DNA of 64,000 bases from Oscillospiraceae bacterium. Its GTDB lineage: Bacteria; Bacillota; Clostridia; Oscillospirales; JAAYXM01. Positions 20,236 through 28,993 of the stretch are shown piece after piece. The DNA lies in contig JAFQME010000008.1 in the NCBI GenBank assembly GCA_017421025.1, positions 45,954-109,953 on the forward strand. The letters run 5' to 3'. The position numbers were made by a program, and so were the translations under genes. Below the pieces are notes generated by a model, which was not told the DNA's origin, ran no database searches, and saw nothing but the letters and a program-made list of their open reading frames with translations. Every line of letters starts with the position of its first letter. Within the stretch, counting starts at the first letter, position 1.

Positions 20236-20886
20236 ATGCTGAATATTTCCGAACTCAAATTTGACGAAAAAGGCCTCATCCCCGCCATCGTGGTGGATGC
20301 GGTCTCCAAAAAAGTTTTGACCCTGGCGTATATGAACGAAGAAAGCCTCCGCCGCTCCATGGAAACCGGGAAAACCTGTTTCTGGAGCAGATCCCGCCAG
20401 GAATTCTGGGTCAAAGGGGAAACGAGCGGCAACTACCAGCACATCGTTTCCATCACCGCAGATTGCGACAACGATGCGCTCGTCGTCGTGGTGGAAAAAG
20501 ACGGACCCGCCTGCCATACCGGAAGTGACTCCTGCTTCTTCCATCCGGTTTACCAAAGCGAGGACCGTCACGAATTCTCGCTTGAGAGCTTAATGACCAT
20601 GCTGGAAGGCCGCAAAACCGAGAAAAAAGAAGGTTCCTATACCACCTACCTCTTTGAAAAAGGCATTGATAAAATCCTCAAAAAAGTGGGTGAGGAGTGC
20701 ACCGAAGTCATCATCGCAGGCAAAGCGGATGACAAGGCGGAAACCATCTATGAAATTGCGGACCTGGCGTACCATGTCATGGTGCTCATGCTTCAGATGG
20801 GCATCTCGCTTGAGGAGATTCACAAAGAACTTGCTTCCCGCCATGTGATCGATCACAAGGTCAAGCAGGAAAAAATGACCAAATAA
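20236..20886 (+). CDS. hisIE: Bifunctional phosphoribosyl-AMP cyclohydrolase / phosphoribosyl-ATP pyrophosphatase
   Basis: A 216-residue fusion. The HisI part (about 1-110) carries [23 protein letters not shown] and the metal site around DCDNDALVV and [10 protein letters not shown]. The HisE part (about 113-216) has the MazG-like [12 protein letters not shown] and [13 protein letters not shown] motifs. Together they perform steps two and three of histidine synthesis. It is the last his gene; the APC transporter starts 1 base after its stop codon. Confidence 0.97.
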   Translation: MLNISELKFDEKGLIPAIVVDAVSKKVLTLAYMNEESLRRSMETGKTCFWSRSRQEFWVKGETSGNYQHIVSITADCDNDALVVVVEKDGPACHTGSDSCFFHPVYQSEDRHEFSLESLMTMLEGRKTEKKEGSYTTYLFEKGIDKILKKVGEECTEVIIAGKADDKAETIYEIADLAYHVMVLMLQMGISLEEIHKELASRHVIDHKVKQEKMTK

Positions 20887-20887
20887 A

Positions 20888-22192
20888 ATGGAGACGAAAC
20901 GAACGGTCGGGCTGTGGCAAGGCCTTGCCATTGTGGTAGGCATGATTATCGGCTCGGGCATCTTCTTAAAACCCGGCATCGTGCTGAGCGATGCGGGCAG
21001 TCCGCTCTATGCACTCGGCGCATGGGTGTTGGGCGGGATCGTCACCCTTGCAAGTGCGCTCTCGGTTGCCGAGATTGCGGCAAACCTGCCCAGAGCAGGC
21101 GGGCTGTATACCTATCTCGAAGAACTCTACGGCGAGAAGTGCGGCTTTTTGCTGGGCTGGGTGCAGTCGGTCATTTCCTATCCCGCATCGGTTGCGGCGC
21201 AGGCGATTGCGTTCTCGGTCTACGCCTCGTGGTTTCTCCCGATGGGCAAAGCGGAACAAACCCTGCTCGCCATCGGTGTGCTGGCACTGCTGCTGGTTCT
21301 CAATATCCTCTCCACCCGAATGGGCGGCATCATCCAAGTCCTCGCCACGGTGGGAAAACTCATTCCAATCGCCGTGATTTTGGCGCTGGGCTTTACCCGT
21401 GCGTCCATGCCGGGTGCGGCAGGACTCCAAACCGGGCTTTTGGGAAGCGCCGGCACCGCTGTTTTGGGCACCCTCTGGGCGTATGACGGCTGGATCGGGG
21501 TGACCAATATGGCAGGGGAGATGCAAAACCCCAAGAAAAACCTGCCCCGAGTCATCTGCATCGGGATTCTGTTCGTGATTGCGGTCTATGCCGCATTCAA
21601 CCTGGTGATTTTCCGCCTGCTTCCGCAGGAGGTAATTGCCGCCTCGCAAACCCCGGGTGCGGATGCCGCAGTCGCTCTGCTCGGGCCAAACGGCGCCGCA
21701 TTCCTGACCGCCGGGATCATGGTCTCGGTCTTTGGTGCGCTCAACGGTTATCTCATGACCGCTGCACGTGTGCCGCAAGCCATGGCAAGCCAAGGGAAAC
21801 TCCCGTTTTCCAAACTCCTTGCCTCGCTCCATCCCAAATTCGAAACTCCCACCGCCGCACTCGTGATGCAAGCGCTCCTTGCGGTGGTGTATCTCCTGAC
21901 CGGCACCTTCAACACACTGACCGACCTGCTGGTCTTTGTGCTTTGGATCTTTTTCACCCTGGGTGTCCTGGGTGTGTTCCGTCTGCGGAAACGAGGACTC
22001 TCCTCCAAAGACAGCTACCGTGTGCCGCTCTATCCTGTGGTACCGCTCATCGGTGCGGCAGGCGGCATCTTCATCCTGGTCAGCACCGTGCTGGAAAGCC
22101 CGCTCCGTTCTCTGATCGGCATCGGGCTGACCCTGGTCGGACTCCCCGTGTATGCATTCCTTGAGCGCAGAAAGCGAGGCAGTCATGATTGA
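20888..22192 (+). CDS. APC superfamily amino acid transporter
   Basis: A 434-residue protein with twelve hydrophobic spans. The first span has the substrate-binding glycine motif GMIIGSGIFLKPG, typical of the L-type amino acid transporter/SteT group of APC permeases. A likely role is amino acid uptake or exchange. Starting one base after hisIE it may be carried on the his transcript, which would fit a histidine or related amino acid transporter, but substrate is inference only. It overlaps the AEC gene by 8 bp. Confidence 0.88.
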   Translation: METKRTVGLWQGLAIVVGMIIGSGIFLKPGIVLSDAGSPLYALGAWVLGGIVTLASALSVAEIAANLPRAGGLYTYLEELYGEKCGFLLGWVQSVISYPASVAAQAIAFSVYASWFLPMGKAEQTLLAIGVLALLLVLNILSTRMGGIIQVLATVGKLIPIAVILALGFTRASMPGAAGLQTGLLGSAGTAVLGTLWAYDGWIGVTNMAGEMQNPKKNLPRVICIGILFVIAVYAAFNLVIFRLLPQEVIAASQTPGADAAVALLGPNGAAFLTAGIMVSVFGALNGYLMTAARVPQAMASQGKLPFSKLLASLHPKFETPTAALVMQALLAVVYLLTGTFNTLTDLLVFVLWIFFTLGVLGVFRLRKRGLSSKDSYRVPLYPVVPLIGAAGGIFILVSTVLESPLRSLIGIGLTLVGLPVYAFLERRKRGSHD

Positions 22193-23120
22193 TTTTGCGT
22201 CGGTATTTTCCAGCGTGCTGCTGTTTGTTGCACTGCTGATTCCCGGCTGGGTGCTGGGGCGCAACGCCCGCATCAGTGATGAAGCCATCCGTGGCATCAC
22301 CGCCATCGTCTCGGATGTGGCGATGCCGTTTCTGGTCTTTGTCAAGCTGGCGCAGACCGACTTTTTCGCCATCTCGGTCACTGACATTGTGTGCGGGCTC
22401 TTGTTTCCGACCATCCTGCTCCTCGGGCAGTATGCGCTCTCCGGAGTCTTTTATCCGAAAGACGATGTGTCGGGGAGAGGTGCCTCCACCTTCACCAACT
22501 GCGGATTCCTCAGCCTCCCGCTGGCCGCAGTCCTGTTTCCCGATGCCCCTGCAGTGGTGGGCATCACCTCACTGTTTAATCTGGTACACACCTTCCTCAT
22601 CCTCACCCTCGGGGTCGCCCTGTTTTCCGGTGACCGCCGCCATGTGAGTGTTCGGGGAATTCTCTTAAAACCCGTCACCTTTGCCATCGTGCTCGGCTTT
22701 GCCTGCTCGTTTTTGCAGGTGCGGGACTTCTTTCCCCAAGCGGTGGAGTATGCCGACCTGCTCGCATCCCTGTGCACGCCGCTCTCCATGCTCGTCTTGG
22801 GGGTGGAACTCTCCAAGTTCCCGCTTTCCAAAGTATTTTCTCCCCGCATTATCGCAAAACCCGTGCTGTTCAAGCTCATTTTGGCGCCGTTTTTTGCAAT
22901 CCTGCTCTGCTTCGTTGCAAAGACCGTGCTTCCCATCTCCGAGGAGCTCTCGGTTGCGATGTTCCTGTCGGCAGGTGCCTCTGCCGCTTCCATGACCGTC
23001 GCCTTCGCCCGCACATATGACCGTGACGCCGAGCGCTCCGCCATCCTTGCGCTGTCGTCCACCGTGCTGTGTGTACTCACTCTGCCGCTCATGAGCGTGA
23101 TATTTACGCTTTTCCATTGA
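22185..23120 (+). CDS. AEC family transporter (auxin efflux carrier-like)
   Basis: A 311-residue protein with about ten hydrophobic spans. The start of the family, PGWVLGRNARISDEAIRGIT, and the phrase TNCGFLSLPLAAVLFPDAP are typical of bacterial AEC/membrane-transport proteins (PF03547 type), which carry malate, malonate and other small molecules. I chose ATG at 22185, which overlaps the APC stop and follows a GAGG; an upstream in-frame ATG at 22152 lies inside the APC gene and lacks a site. The promoter of the following SDR gene overlaps its stop codon. Confidence 0.87.
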   Translation: MIDFASVFSSVLLFVALLIPGWVLGRNARISDEAIRGITAIVSDVAMPFLVFVKLAQTDFFAISVTDIVCGLLFPTILLLGQYALSGVFYPKDDVSGRGASTFTNCGFLSLPLAAVLFPDAPAVVGITSLFNLVHTFLILTLGVALFSGDRRHVSVRGILLKPVTFAIVLGFACSFLQVRDFFPQAVEYADLLASLCTPLSMLVLGVELSKFPLSKVFSPRIIAKPVLFKLILAPFFAILLCFVAKTVLPISEELSVAMFLSAGASAASMTVAFARTYDRDAERSAILALSSTVLCVLTLPLMSVIFTLFH

Positions 23121-23145
23121 CGCAGAAGAAAAATAGCGGTACAAT
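23117..23145 (+). promoter_or_regulatory. Promoter of the SDR gene
   Basis: TTGACG at 23117-23122, 17-bp spacer, TACAAT at 23140-23145. The -35 box overlaps the stop codon of the AEC transporter. Confidence 0.75.
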
Positions 23146-23173
23146 GAAGAAAAAACTTGTAGGAGGGTTTTTT

Positions 23174-23938
23174 ATGAATCGTTTGGAAGGTAAAGTCGCC
23201 ATTATCACAGGCGGAAACTCGGGTGTCGGTGCTGCCACCGCTCTGAAGTTTGCCGCTGAGGGCGCAAAAGTCGTCATCACCGCTCGCCGTGAAGCCCCGC
23301 TTTTGGAGGTTGCGGAACAAATCCGTGCCGCAGGTGGGGAAGTGCTTCCCATCCCGAGTGACATCTCCAAAGCCGAGGACGCAAAGCGTGTGGTGGAAAC
23401 CGTTCTTTCGACCTACGGCAAAATCGATGTCCTCATCAACAACGCAGGCGTGCTGGACGAAGGCCTCAAAGCCATCGACAGCTTCACCGATGAGGATATG
23501 GACCGAGTCATCGACATCAACACCAAAGGCACCATGACCATGATGCGTTACGTCACCGCCGAGATGGCAAAAACCGGCTACGGCTCCATCGTCAACGTGG
23601 CGTCGGTAGCAGGTGTGATGGGTTGCGGCGGTGCTGCTTATGTTGCATCCAAGGCGGCTGTCATCGGCCTCACCCGCCATACCGCACTCCGCTTTGCAGG
23701 CACCAACGTGCGCTGTAATGCAATCTGCCCGGGCACCATCGTCACCCCGATGGTCGCAGGCATGAACCCCCAGAATATGGACATGAACATCTTCGGGCAA
23801 ATGATGAAGCACAACGACCTCAAGGTCCAGCCCTGTATGCCTGAGGACGTCGCCAATATGCTGGTATTCTTCGCCTCCGATGAGTCCCGTGCCATCACCG
23901 GTCAGTCCATCGTGACCGACTTCGGCTCCACTCTCTAA
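23174..23938 (+). CDS. Short-chain dehydrogenase/reductase (SDR)
   Basis: A 254-residue classical SDR. The cofactor motif TGGNSGVG is at residues 12-19, NNAG follows, the catalytic Ser lies in VNVASVAG, and Tyr156 and Lys160 form YVASK. The acidic or basic selector after strand 2 is TARRE, which suggests NADP(H). The family includes 3-oxoacyl-ACP and sugar-alcohol dehydrogenases; the substrate cannot be told. The start ATG at 23174 follows AGGAGGG and makes a full-length family member. It stands alone between its own promoter and terminator. Confidence 0.92.
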   Translation: MNRLEGKVAIITGGNSGVGAATALKFAAEGAKVVITARREAPLLEVAEQIRAAGGEVLPIPSDISKAEDAKRVVETVLSTYGKIDVLINNAGVLDEGLKAIDSFTDEDMDRVIDINTKGTMTMMRYVTAEMAKTGYGSIVNVASVAGVMGCGGAAYVASKAAVIGLTRHTALRFAGTNVRCNAICPGTIVTPMVAGMNPQNMDMNIFGQMMKHNDLKVQPCMPEDVANMLVFFASDESRAITGQSIVTDFGSTL

Positions 23939-23944
23939 GCACCC

Positions 23945-23972
23945 AAAGACCGCATTTTGCGGTCTTTTCTTT
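23945..23972 (+). terminator. Terminator after the SDR gene
   Basis: AAAGACCGCA pairs with TGCGGTCTTT across TTT, then a T-rich tail. Confidence 0.88.
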
Positions 23973-24102
23973 TCCTTACCACACCAAACCTTTGTTCGTA
24001 TTATACCATACCACCCCGCAGTTCCGCAAGTGTCTGAAAAAAACAGCAAAAACCTTGAAAACATAAGGCTTTTTCAGGACACAAGGTGAACGTTCTTTCC
24101 TC

Positions 24103-24238
24103 CATACCTACTTCTACATCAACATCAAATCTCTTCAACATCACATCAAATCTCTTCTCATCAACATCAACATCTCTTCTCTTCAACATCTCATCTCATC
24201 CCCCCTATAATCCCCCCTTCTCTTCTCTTTTCTTTTTT
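24103..24238. repeat. Pyrimidine-rich minisatellite upstream of the ccdA-like gene
   Basis: The plus strand is almost free of G here. It contains imperfect repeats of about 20 bp built from ACATCAAATCTCTTC and CATCAACATC words, then C-runs and a CTTCTCTT tract. This is most of a 337-bp gap (23939-24275) that has no convincing gene. Such tracts can form triplex or slipped structures and vary in length. Confidence 0.7.
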
Positions 24239-24247
24239 GGTAAGATG

Positions 24248-24256
24248 TGTTATAAT
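24248..24256 (+). promoter_or_regulatory. Extended -10 promoter of the ccdA-like gene
   Basis: TGT followed by a perfect TATAAT (24251-24256). No good -35 exists because the upstream region is a T/C tract. The ribosome site begins only a few bases after the expected start point. Confidence 0.55.
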
Positions 24257-24275
24257 GGAGATGAGGTGAAACACG

Positions 24276-24920
24276 TTGGAATATGTGATGATGATTTTGA
24301 CCGGCTTGGTCTCGTTTCTTTCTCCCTGTATGCTCCCCATCCTGCCTGCATATGTTTCGTATTTCTCGGGCGATGGGGCCGGTAAGTCCAAAACCTTTCT
24401 CAAAGTCATGTGTTTTGTGCTGGGGTTTACCGTAGTATTCTCTCTCCTGGGTTTGTTTGCCGGGAGTGTTGGCGCTCTGCTCAACCGATTCCATACCATG
24501 ATCGATTTGGTCTCCGGGCTTGTCGTCATCCTGTTGGGTCTGGAATTCCTGGGGGTCATCAAACTCCCGTTTCTGAGGGATTTCCACCCCTCACACCATG
24601 CGAAAGGGCATCTCTCCGCCGTGGTGTTCGGCGTGGTGTTTGCAGTGAGTCACGCACCCTGTATGAGCGCATTTTTGGGTACCGCCTTGGTCACCGCCTC
24701 CACCTTCGCATCGGTGGGGAAAGGGGTCTTGCTTTTGCTGTGCTATTCGCTCGGGCTTGCCATTCCGTTTCTGCTTTCCGCACTCGTGATTGACCGCCTC
24801 ACAGGGACCTTTGATTTTGTAACAAGACACTTCCTGTCCATTTCTCGCATCTGCGGCGGGTTGCTCATCCTCTTCGGAATCCTGATGTCGTCCGGGCTGC
24901 TGCACCACCTCACCCATTGA
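24276..24920 (+). CDS. CcdA-like membrane thiol-redox transporter
   Basis: A 214-residue, six-span protein of the CcdA/DsbD transmembrane family, which passes electrons from cytoplasmic thioredoxin to extracytoplasmic thiol proteins. The key cysteines are present in FLSPCMLPILPAYVSYFSG (span 1) and SHAPCMSAFLGTAL (span 4), matching the family pair. The start is judged to be TTG at 24276, since GATGAGGTGA lies 7-8 bases upstream; the first ATG codons, at 24288 and 24291, are too far from that site. No partner thioredoxin-like gene is adjacent. A strong terminator follows. Confidence 0.88.
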   Translation: MEYVMMILTGLVSFLSPCMLPILPAYVSYFSGDGAGKSKTFLKVMCFVLGFTVVFSLLGLFAGSVGALLNRFHTMIDLVSGLVVILLGLEFLGVIKLPFLRDFHPSHHAKGHLSAVVFGVVFAVSHAPCMSAFLGTALVTASTFASVGKGVLLLLCYSLGLAIPFLLSALVIDRLTGTFDFVTRHFLSISRICGGLLILFGILMSSGLLHHLTH

Positions 24921-24928
24921 TCGAACAC

Positions 24929-24968
24929 AAAAGGGTCACACTTCTTGTCGAAGTGTGACCCTTTTTTT
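24929..24968. terminator. Bidirectional terminator between convergent ccdA-like gene and the minus-strand operon
   Basis: AAAAGGGTCACACTTC pairs perfectly with GAAGTGTGACCCTTTT across a short loop, with T-runs on both strands. Confidence 0.92.
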
Positions 24969-24976
24969 GATTTCAT

Positions 24977-25474
24977 TTATGCCCACGGATCATCCGCAAC
25001 CGGAAGACGGATATCGGATAAGCATTGGATTTCGTTTAAGAACCACTCGCCGGTAGACGGCTTTTTGCGGAGTTTGATGGAGCGGGGACTGTCTGCACCG
25101 CCGCTTTGCACCCAAAGCGTTGCCCAATTCTCGTGATCAAAGGAATAGGGATTCTCATACACCGTTATGGAATAAGGAACGCTCGGGGTGTATCCGTTTT
25201 CCGGGGTGGCGCCTGCAAAAAAGGAATACACCTTGTAGCCTTTTCCTGACAGCCGCTCGGTTAAAAACTGTTTTTCAAACACACTCACTGACTCGGGGCC
25301 CTTGAGGAAATCCAGCATCGCAAAACTCTCGTCCTTGTGTTGCTCAAAACCGCAAAGCGCCAAAAGCGCCAGTGCTGCGGTCTGAAACGGGGTAGAGAGG
25401 GATGCCTCGGGCAGTGCCTTTAACGCATCCACCGAGTGCGGAAGAGAAGAAAACGAAAAGGAAACTCCGTTCAT
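24977..25474 (-). CDS. Conserved hypothetical protein, last gene of the envelope operon
   Basis: A 165-residue protein without signal peptide or membrane span. The sequence is mixed alpha/beta: FQTAALALLALCGFEQ, then FLKGPESVSVFEKQFLTERL, a YKVYSFFAGATPENGYTPS stretch and YSITVYENPY. I do not recognise a named function. Aspartates and glutamates are scattered and no catalytic motif is evident. ATG at 25474 follows AAGGAGG, and the gene is only 15 bp downstream of the SLH protein gene, so it belongs to the same transcript. It is a cytoplasmic protein in an operon otherwise devoted to exported, lipid-anchored or membrane proteins. Confidence 0.8.
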   Translation of the reverse strand: MNGVSFSFSSLPHSVDALKALPEASLSTPFQTAALALLALCGFEQHKDESFAMLDFLKGPESVSVFEKQFLTERLSGKGYKVYSFFAGATPENGYTPSVPYSITVYENPYSFDHENWATLWVQSGGADSPRSIKLRKKPSTGEWFLNEIQCLSDIRLPVADDPWA

Positions 25475-25489
25475 GCTGTGTCCTCCTTG

Positions 25490-27649
25490 CTAGTTGATGA
25501 AGCGATAGAGGAAGGTCACCACCTGTCCTCTTGTGCAAGTAGCATCGGGGGAGAAGGTGGTGGCACTCGTTCCCGAGGTAATGCCTTGCTCCACCGCCCA
25601 AAGCACTGCGTCAGCGTAATACGCACCTGCGTCTACATCGGTAAACGGGTTGTTGACTTCCACTTTCGGCTGTCCTGCGGTACGCCATAAGAAGGTCACT
25701 ACCTGTCCTCTTGTGCAAGCCAGATTCGGGGAGAACATGGTCGCACTCGTACCGCCCGTGATCTTACTGCCGTATGCCCAAAGGACCGGCTTGCAGTAGT
25801 ACATACTCTGCGCCACATCGACAAACGGATTGGTGATCGCAGCAGGCTCGGGAGAACCCACCATGCGCCACAAGAAGGTTACCACCTGCCCACGGTTGCA
25901 GTTTTGATTCGGGGAGAAGGTGGTGGCACTCGTTCCCGAGGTGATGCCTTGCTCCACCGCCCAAAGCACGGGACGGTAGTAGTACGCACTTGCGTCCACA
26001 TCGGTAAAGGCAACCGTTTGCTCGGGCTGTGTGGGCGTCTCCGGCACTTGCTCGGGCTGTGTGGGCGTTTCCGGCACTTGCTCGGGCTCGGTTTTTGCTT
26101 CCTCGGTTTTTTCAAAGGTGTAGCCAACAAAGAGACTCTCCTCATCCCCTGAAATGACGGAGGTGTTTTGGTTGATTGCGCCCGATACAAGCAGGTCGCC
26201 CGAGGAATCGGTGTCAAACCAATACCCATCAATGGGCTTTACCCGAATCGCAACGTAGTAATATTCGCCTGCTTGGAAGGTGTCGGTCGGTGCCATTTTC
26301 CGAGCATCGCCCACCCCTTCATACCAGGTGATGCCGTTTTTGGTGGAGTTTGGGTCGGGCGTGTCGATGTAATACAAGCCGTCCTCACGCTGATTTTCTG
26401 CGGTAAAGGACGGGGTTTCGCCCACAACCGGTTCTTTGATTTTGTATGAAACAACGCCTTTGATTCGCTCTTTTTCGGCGCCCAGGTTACCGTAATCCAT
26501 GCGTGCGGAAAGGTTTCCCATGCCGTCATCGGATACCTGTCCCACAACGACACCGTTGAAGGTGACCACAACGTCGAAGGCTCCGGTACTTTTGCGGGCA
26601 AATTCATAGCCCTCTTTCGGCTTTAAGACCACTTCGAACATGTACTGCTTGTTCGAAGCAAAAACACCGGTGAAACGGTTGTTGTAGTCGTTGTTTTCAT
26701 ACCACGAAGCCTGGATTCCCTCCACGCCCTCGCTGTACTTGAGGTATTGCTCCCGTGCGATGGACTGTCTGCCGATTTTCGGCGGAATCACGTCCGAGAT
26801 GGAGATTCTGGTGATTTTCTTTCCCACCGTCACGGCAGGGAAGGTGTAAGACACAACCACTCTCGCCCATCTCTGGTACTCAAAGTCCTTGCTGAGTTTG
26901 GCTTCCATACCGTTTAATGTGCCTTCCATCCGGTAGTCAGTGGCGGTGGAAGCAAAGGCATATCCGTCTTTCGCATCCAACCGAACGATTACGGTATAGA
27001 CATGCCCCTCTTGGAAAGTCGCATTCATCGGCAAAAACTTCTTGTCGGTTTCGTCGTACCACTCAGCCAGACCGTTCACCGTGTACGGCTCATCGTCACC
27101 GACCACTGCGCTGGAGTCCCATGTCTGCCCGGCAATCGGCGGTACAAGGTTGTAGACTGCCACCGTGTCAATGGGCGTTTGTGTGGAAGATTCCTGGTAT
27201 TTGGGGAAGAAATAATTCTTTCGCACGGCAATCACGGTACGACCGCCCTTTACTGCGTCCTGCGGAGGAGCGATTGCCTCAACCGGGCTGCCGTTTAAGA
27301 ACACGTCCGCAAGCACGGTGGTCCGGTCAGAGGCGTACTTGAAGATGTTCTCGTCGATGGTTTTCAGCGCAATTCCCAGCACATATTCATGCCCTTCCTG
27401 AAACATATCGGAAGACTTGAGTTCTCTCTCTTGTGTCAGGTCGAACCAAACGATACCGCCCGGGACGTCGAGGGAATCGGAGTTGATCCGATAGCCATCA
27501 CCGACTGTGGCGGCAAACGAGGGATGTTCCCCCACTTTCGGGGCAGTAATCGTAATCTCCACTCGATCGAGTTCCACCGCAAATGCGATGGTGGGAAGAA
27601 GCCCCACCACAAGGGTGAGGCATAAAAGAATACTAAGTAGCTTTTTCAT
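25490..27649 (-). CDS. Surface protein with C-terminal SLH domains
   Basis: A 719-residue protein. Residues 1-24 are a signal peptide (MKKLLSILLCLTLVVGLLPT then IAFA). The middle 500 residues are repeats of about 120 residues that begin with phrases such as ITAPKVGEHPSF, VPPIAGQTW, VIPPKIGRQS and IKEPVVGETPSF, each followed by an aromatic (I/A)xWY/F and a glycine-tyrosine EGYEFA-like motif; they look like tandem beta-sandwich domains. A Pro-Glu-Gln-rich linker with repeated PETPTQPEQV follows. Three SLH domains make up the C-terminus (VDASAYYYRPVLWAVEQGIT and its two relatives). SLH domains bind pyruvylated wall polysaccharide. The ATG at 27649 follows AAGGAG; the GTG three codons earlier is too close to that site. 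Confidence 0.9.
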   Translation of the reverse strand: MKKLLSILLCLTLVVGLLPTIAFAVELDRVEITITAPKVGEHPSFAATVGDGYRINSDSLDVPGGIVWFDLTQERELKSSDMFQEGHEYVLGIALKTIDENIFKYASDRTTVLADVFLNGSPVEAIAPPQDAVKGGRTVIAVRKNYFFPKYQESSTQTPIDTVAVYNLVPPIAGQTWDSSAVVGDDEPYTVNGLAEWYDETDKKFLPMNATFQEGHVYTVIVRLDAKDGYAFASTATDYRMEGTLNGMEAKLSKDFEYQRWARVVVSYTFPAVTVGKKITRISISDVIPPKIGRQSIAREQYLKYSEGVEGIQASWYENNDYNNRFTGVFASNKQYMFEVVLKPKEGYEFARKSTGAFDVVVTFNGVVVGQVSDDGMGNLSARMDYGNLGAEKERIKGVVSYKIKEPVVGETPSFTAENQREDGLYYIDTPDPNSTKNGITWYEGVGDARKMAPTDTFQAGEYYYVAIRVKPIDGYWFDTDSSGDLLVSGAINQNTSVISGDEESLFVGYTFEKTEEAKTEPEQVPETPTQPEQVPETPTQPEQTVAFTDVDASAYYYRPVLWAVEQGITSGTSATTFSPNQNCNRGQVVTFLWRMVGSPEPAAITNPFVDVAQSMYYCKPVLWAYGSKITGGTSATMFSPNLACTRGQVVTFLWRTAGQPKVEVNNPFTDVDAGAYYADAVLWAVEQGITSGTSATTFSPDATCTRGQVVTFLYRFIN

Positions 27650-27661
27650 CAGATCCACTCC

Positions 27662-28993
27662 TTATTTTGCGTCGCTTTCGTCAAATACGTCGCCGCATTC
27701 CGGGCAGAATTTCGGGGGATTGTGCGGGTCTTCCGGGGTCCAGCCGCACTTGTCGCACTGATAGAGCGGTGCGCCTGCGGGCTTGGGTTTGCCACAGTTC
27801 TGGCAGAACTTGCCCTGGTTTACATTGCCGCACTCACAAGTCCAGCCTGCCGCCGCTGTCGGCTGCGGTTTTCCGCAGTTCTGGCAGAACTTGCCGGTGT
27901 TCTGTGTTCCACATTCGCAGGTCCAGCCGCCTTGTGCCGGAGCAGCACCGCCAACCGGCTGGCTCACCATGGTGTCCTGCGTGGTGTCGGCACCCTGCAT
28001 AAAGCCTGACATACCACCCATCATATTACCTGCCATGCCCATGCCCATGAATCCTGCCATAGCACCGTTAGGATTAGCGGCAGCAGTTCCCATAGCCTGA
28101 GCGGTTGCACCCGCCATATGACCACGAAGCATATTTGCATCACGACCCATCGCAGTGGAGCGCTGGTACTCGGTGATTCTTGCTTCGTCCTCTTCGGTTG
28201 CGTTGACTGCAGATACGCCGAATTCCACGATTTCAACACCGCGGCGATCCCGCCATTTGGAGGAGAGGAGTGTGTTGAGTTCATCTGCAAGCTGCATGGT
28301 GTAAGCCGGGATCGCTGCATAGTAGATGTTATTTTGAGAAATCTTGAACATCGCAGGCTGAAGTGCGGTGAGAAGTTCGCTTTTTAACTGCCCGTCAATC
28401 TCGTCACGGGTGAACGCATATTCCACGTTTGCACACACGTTGGTGTAAAAGAGCATCGGGTTGGTGATGCGGTAGGAATACTCGCCGTGGCAGCGAATTT
28501 TGATATCGAGCGGGAAGCCGATTGCAGTATCCATGATACGGAAGGGGATGGGGGAGGGAGTGCCGTACTTGTTGCCCATGATTTCCTTGGTGTTGAAGAA
28601 ATACACTCTCTGATCCTTTGCCGGCTCGCCGCCAAAGGTGAAACGCTTGCCGATTTCAGAAAAGCTCTTCTTGATGTTCTCGCCGAGGTTTCCGTAGAAC
28701 AAACTCGGCTCGGTGCCTGTGTCATATACAAATTCGCCCGGGTCTGCGCAGATGTCAACCACCTTGCCGGATTCCACAATCATCATGCACTGACCTTCGT
28801 TGACATTGATGATCGAGCCGTTGGAAATGATGTTGTCGGTTCCTTTCTTGTTGGAGGAACGCCCGCCGGTCCGCTTTTCGCCCTTTTGGACAAGGACGTC
28901 TGCATCTAAGCTGTCGCAATAGAAATAATCTCTCCAAGAATCCGCCAAAACGCCACCCATTGCGCCAATGCCTGCTTTTAAGAGTCCCATCAT
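27662..28993 (-). CDS. SPFH-domain protein of the YdjI/virion-core type with C-terminal zinc ribbons
   Basis: A 443-residue protein. Residues 1-310 resemble B. subtilis YdjI (SPFH/Band 7, also called virion core-like). After a Met- and Gly-rich linker (GFMGMGMAGNMMGG) come two near-identical zinc ribbons (WTCECGTQNTGKFCQNC and WTCECGNVNQGKFCQNC) and one more of form CDKCGW...CPECG. YdjI-type proteins are recruited to the membrane under stress; in B. subtilis YdjG and YdjH recruit YdjI, which recruits PspA. YdjG- and YdjH-like proteins lie in the same operon here, but no PspA gene does. Two adjacent ATG codons are possible starts; the first follows GGAGAATAA. The start abuts the stop codon of the upstream lipoprotein gene. 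Confidence 0.88.
   Translation of the reverse strand: MMGLLKAGIGAMGGVLADSWRDYFYCDSLDADVLVQKGEKRTGGRSSNKKGTDNIISNGSIINVNEGQCMMIVESGKVVDICADPGEFVYDTGTEPSLFYGNLGENIKKSFSEIGKRFTFGGEPAKDQRVYFFNTKEIMGNKYGTPSPIPFRIMDTAIGFPLDIKIRCHGEYSYRITNPMLFYTNVCANVEYAFTRDEIDGQLKSELLTALQPAMFKISQNNIYYAAIPAYTMQLADELNTLLSSKWRDRRGVEIVEFGVSAVNATEEDEARITEYQRSTAMGRDANMLRGHMAGATAQAMGTAAANPNGAMAGFMGMGMAGNMMGGMSGFMQGADTTQDTMVSQPVGGAAPAQGGWTCECGTQNTGKFCQNCGKPQPTAAAGWTCECGNVNQGKFCQNCGKPKPAGAPLYQCDKCGWTPEDPHNPPKFCPECGDVFDESDAK

Noticed and set aside
24086..24385. Possible small protein rich in Ser, Thr and Asn in the pyrimidine tract
   Set aside because: Composition comes from the DNA repeat. No ribosome site, and it overlaps the ccdA-like gene in another frame.
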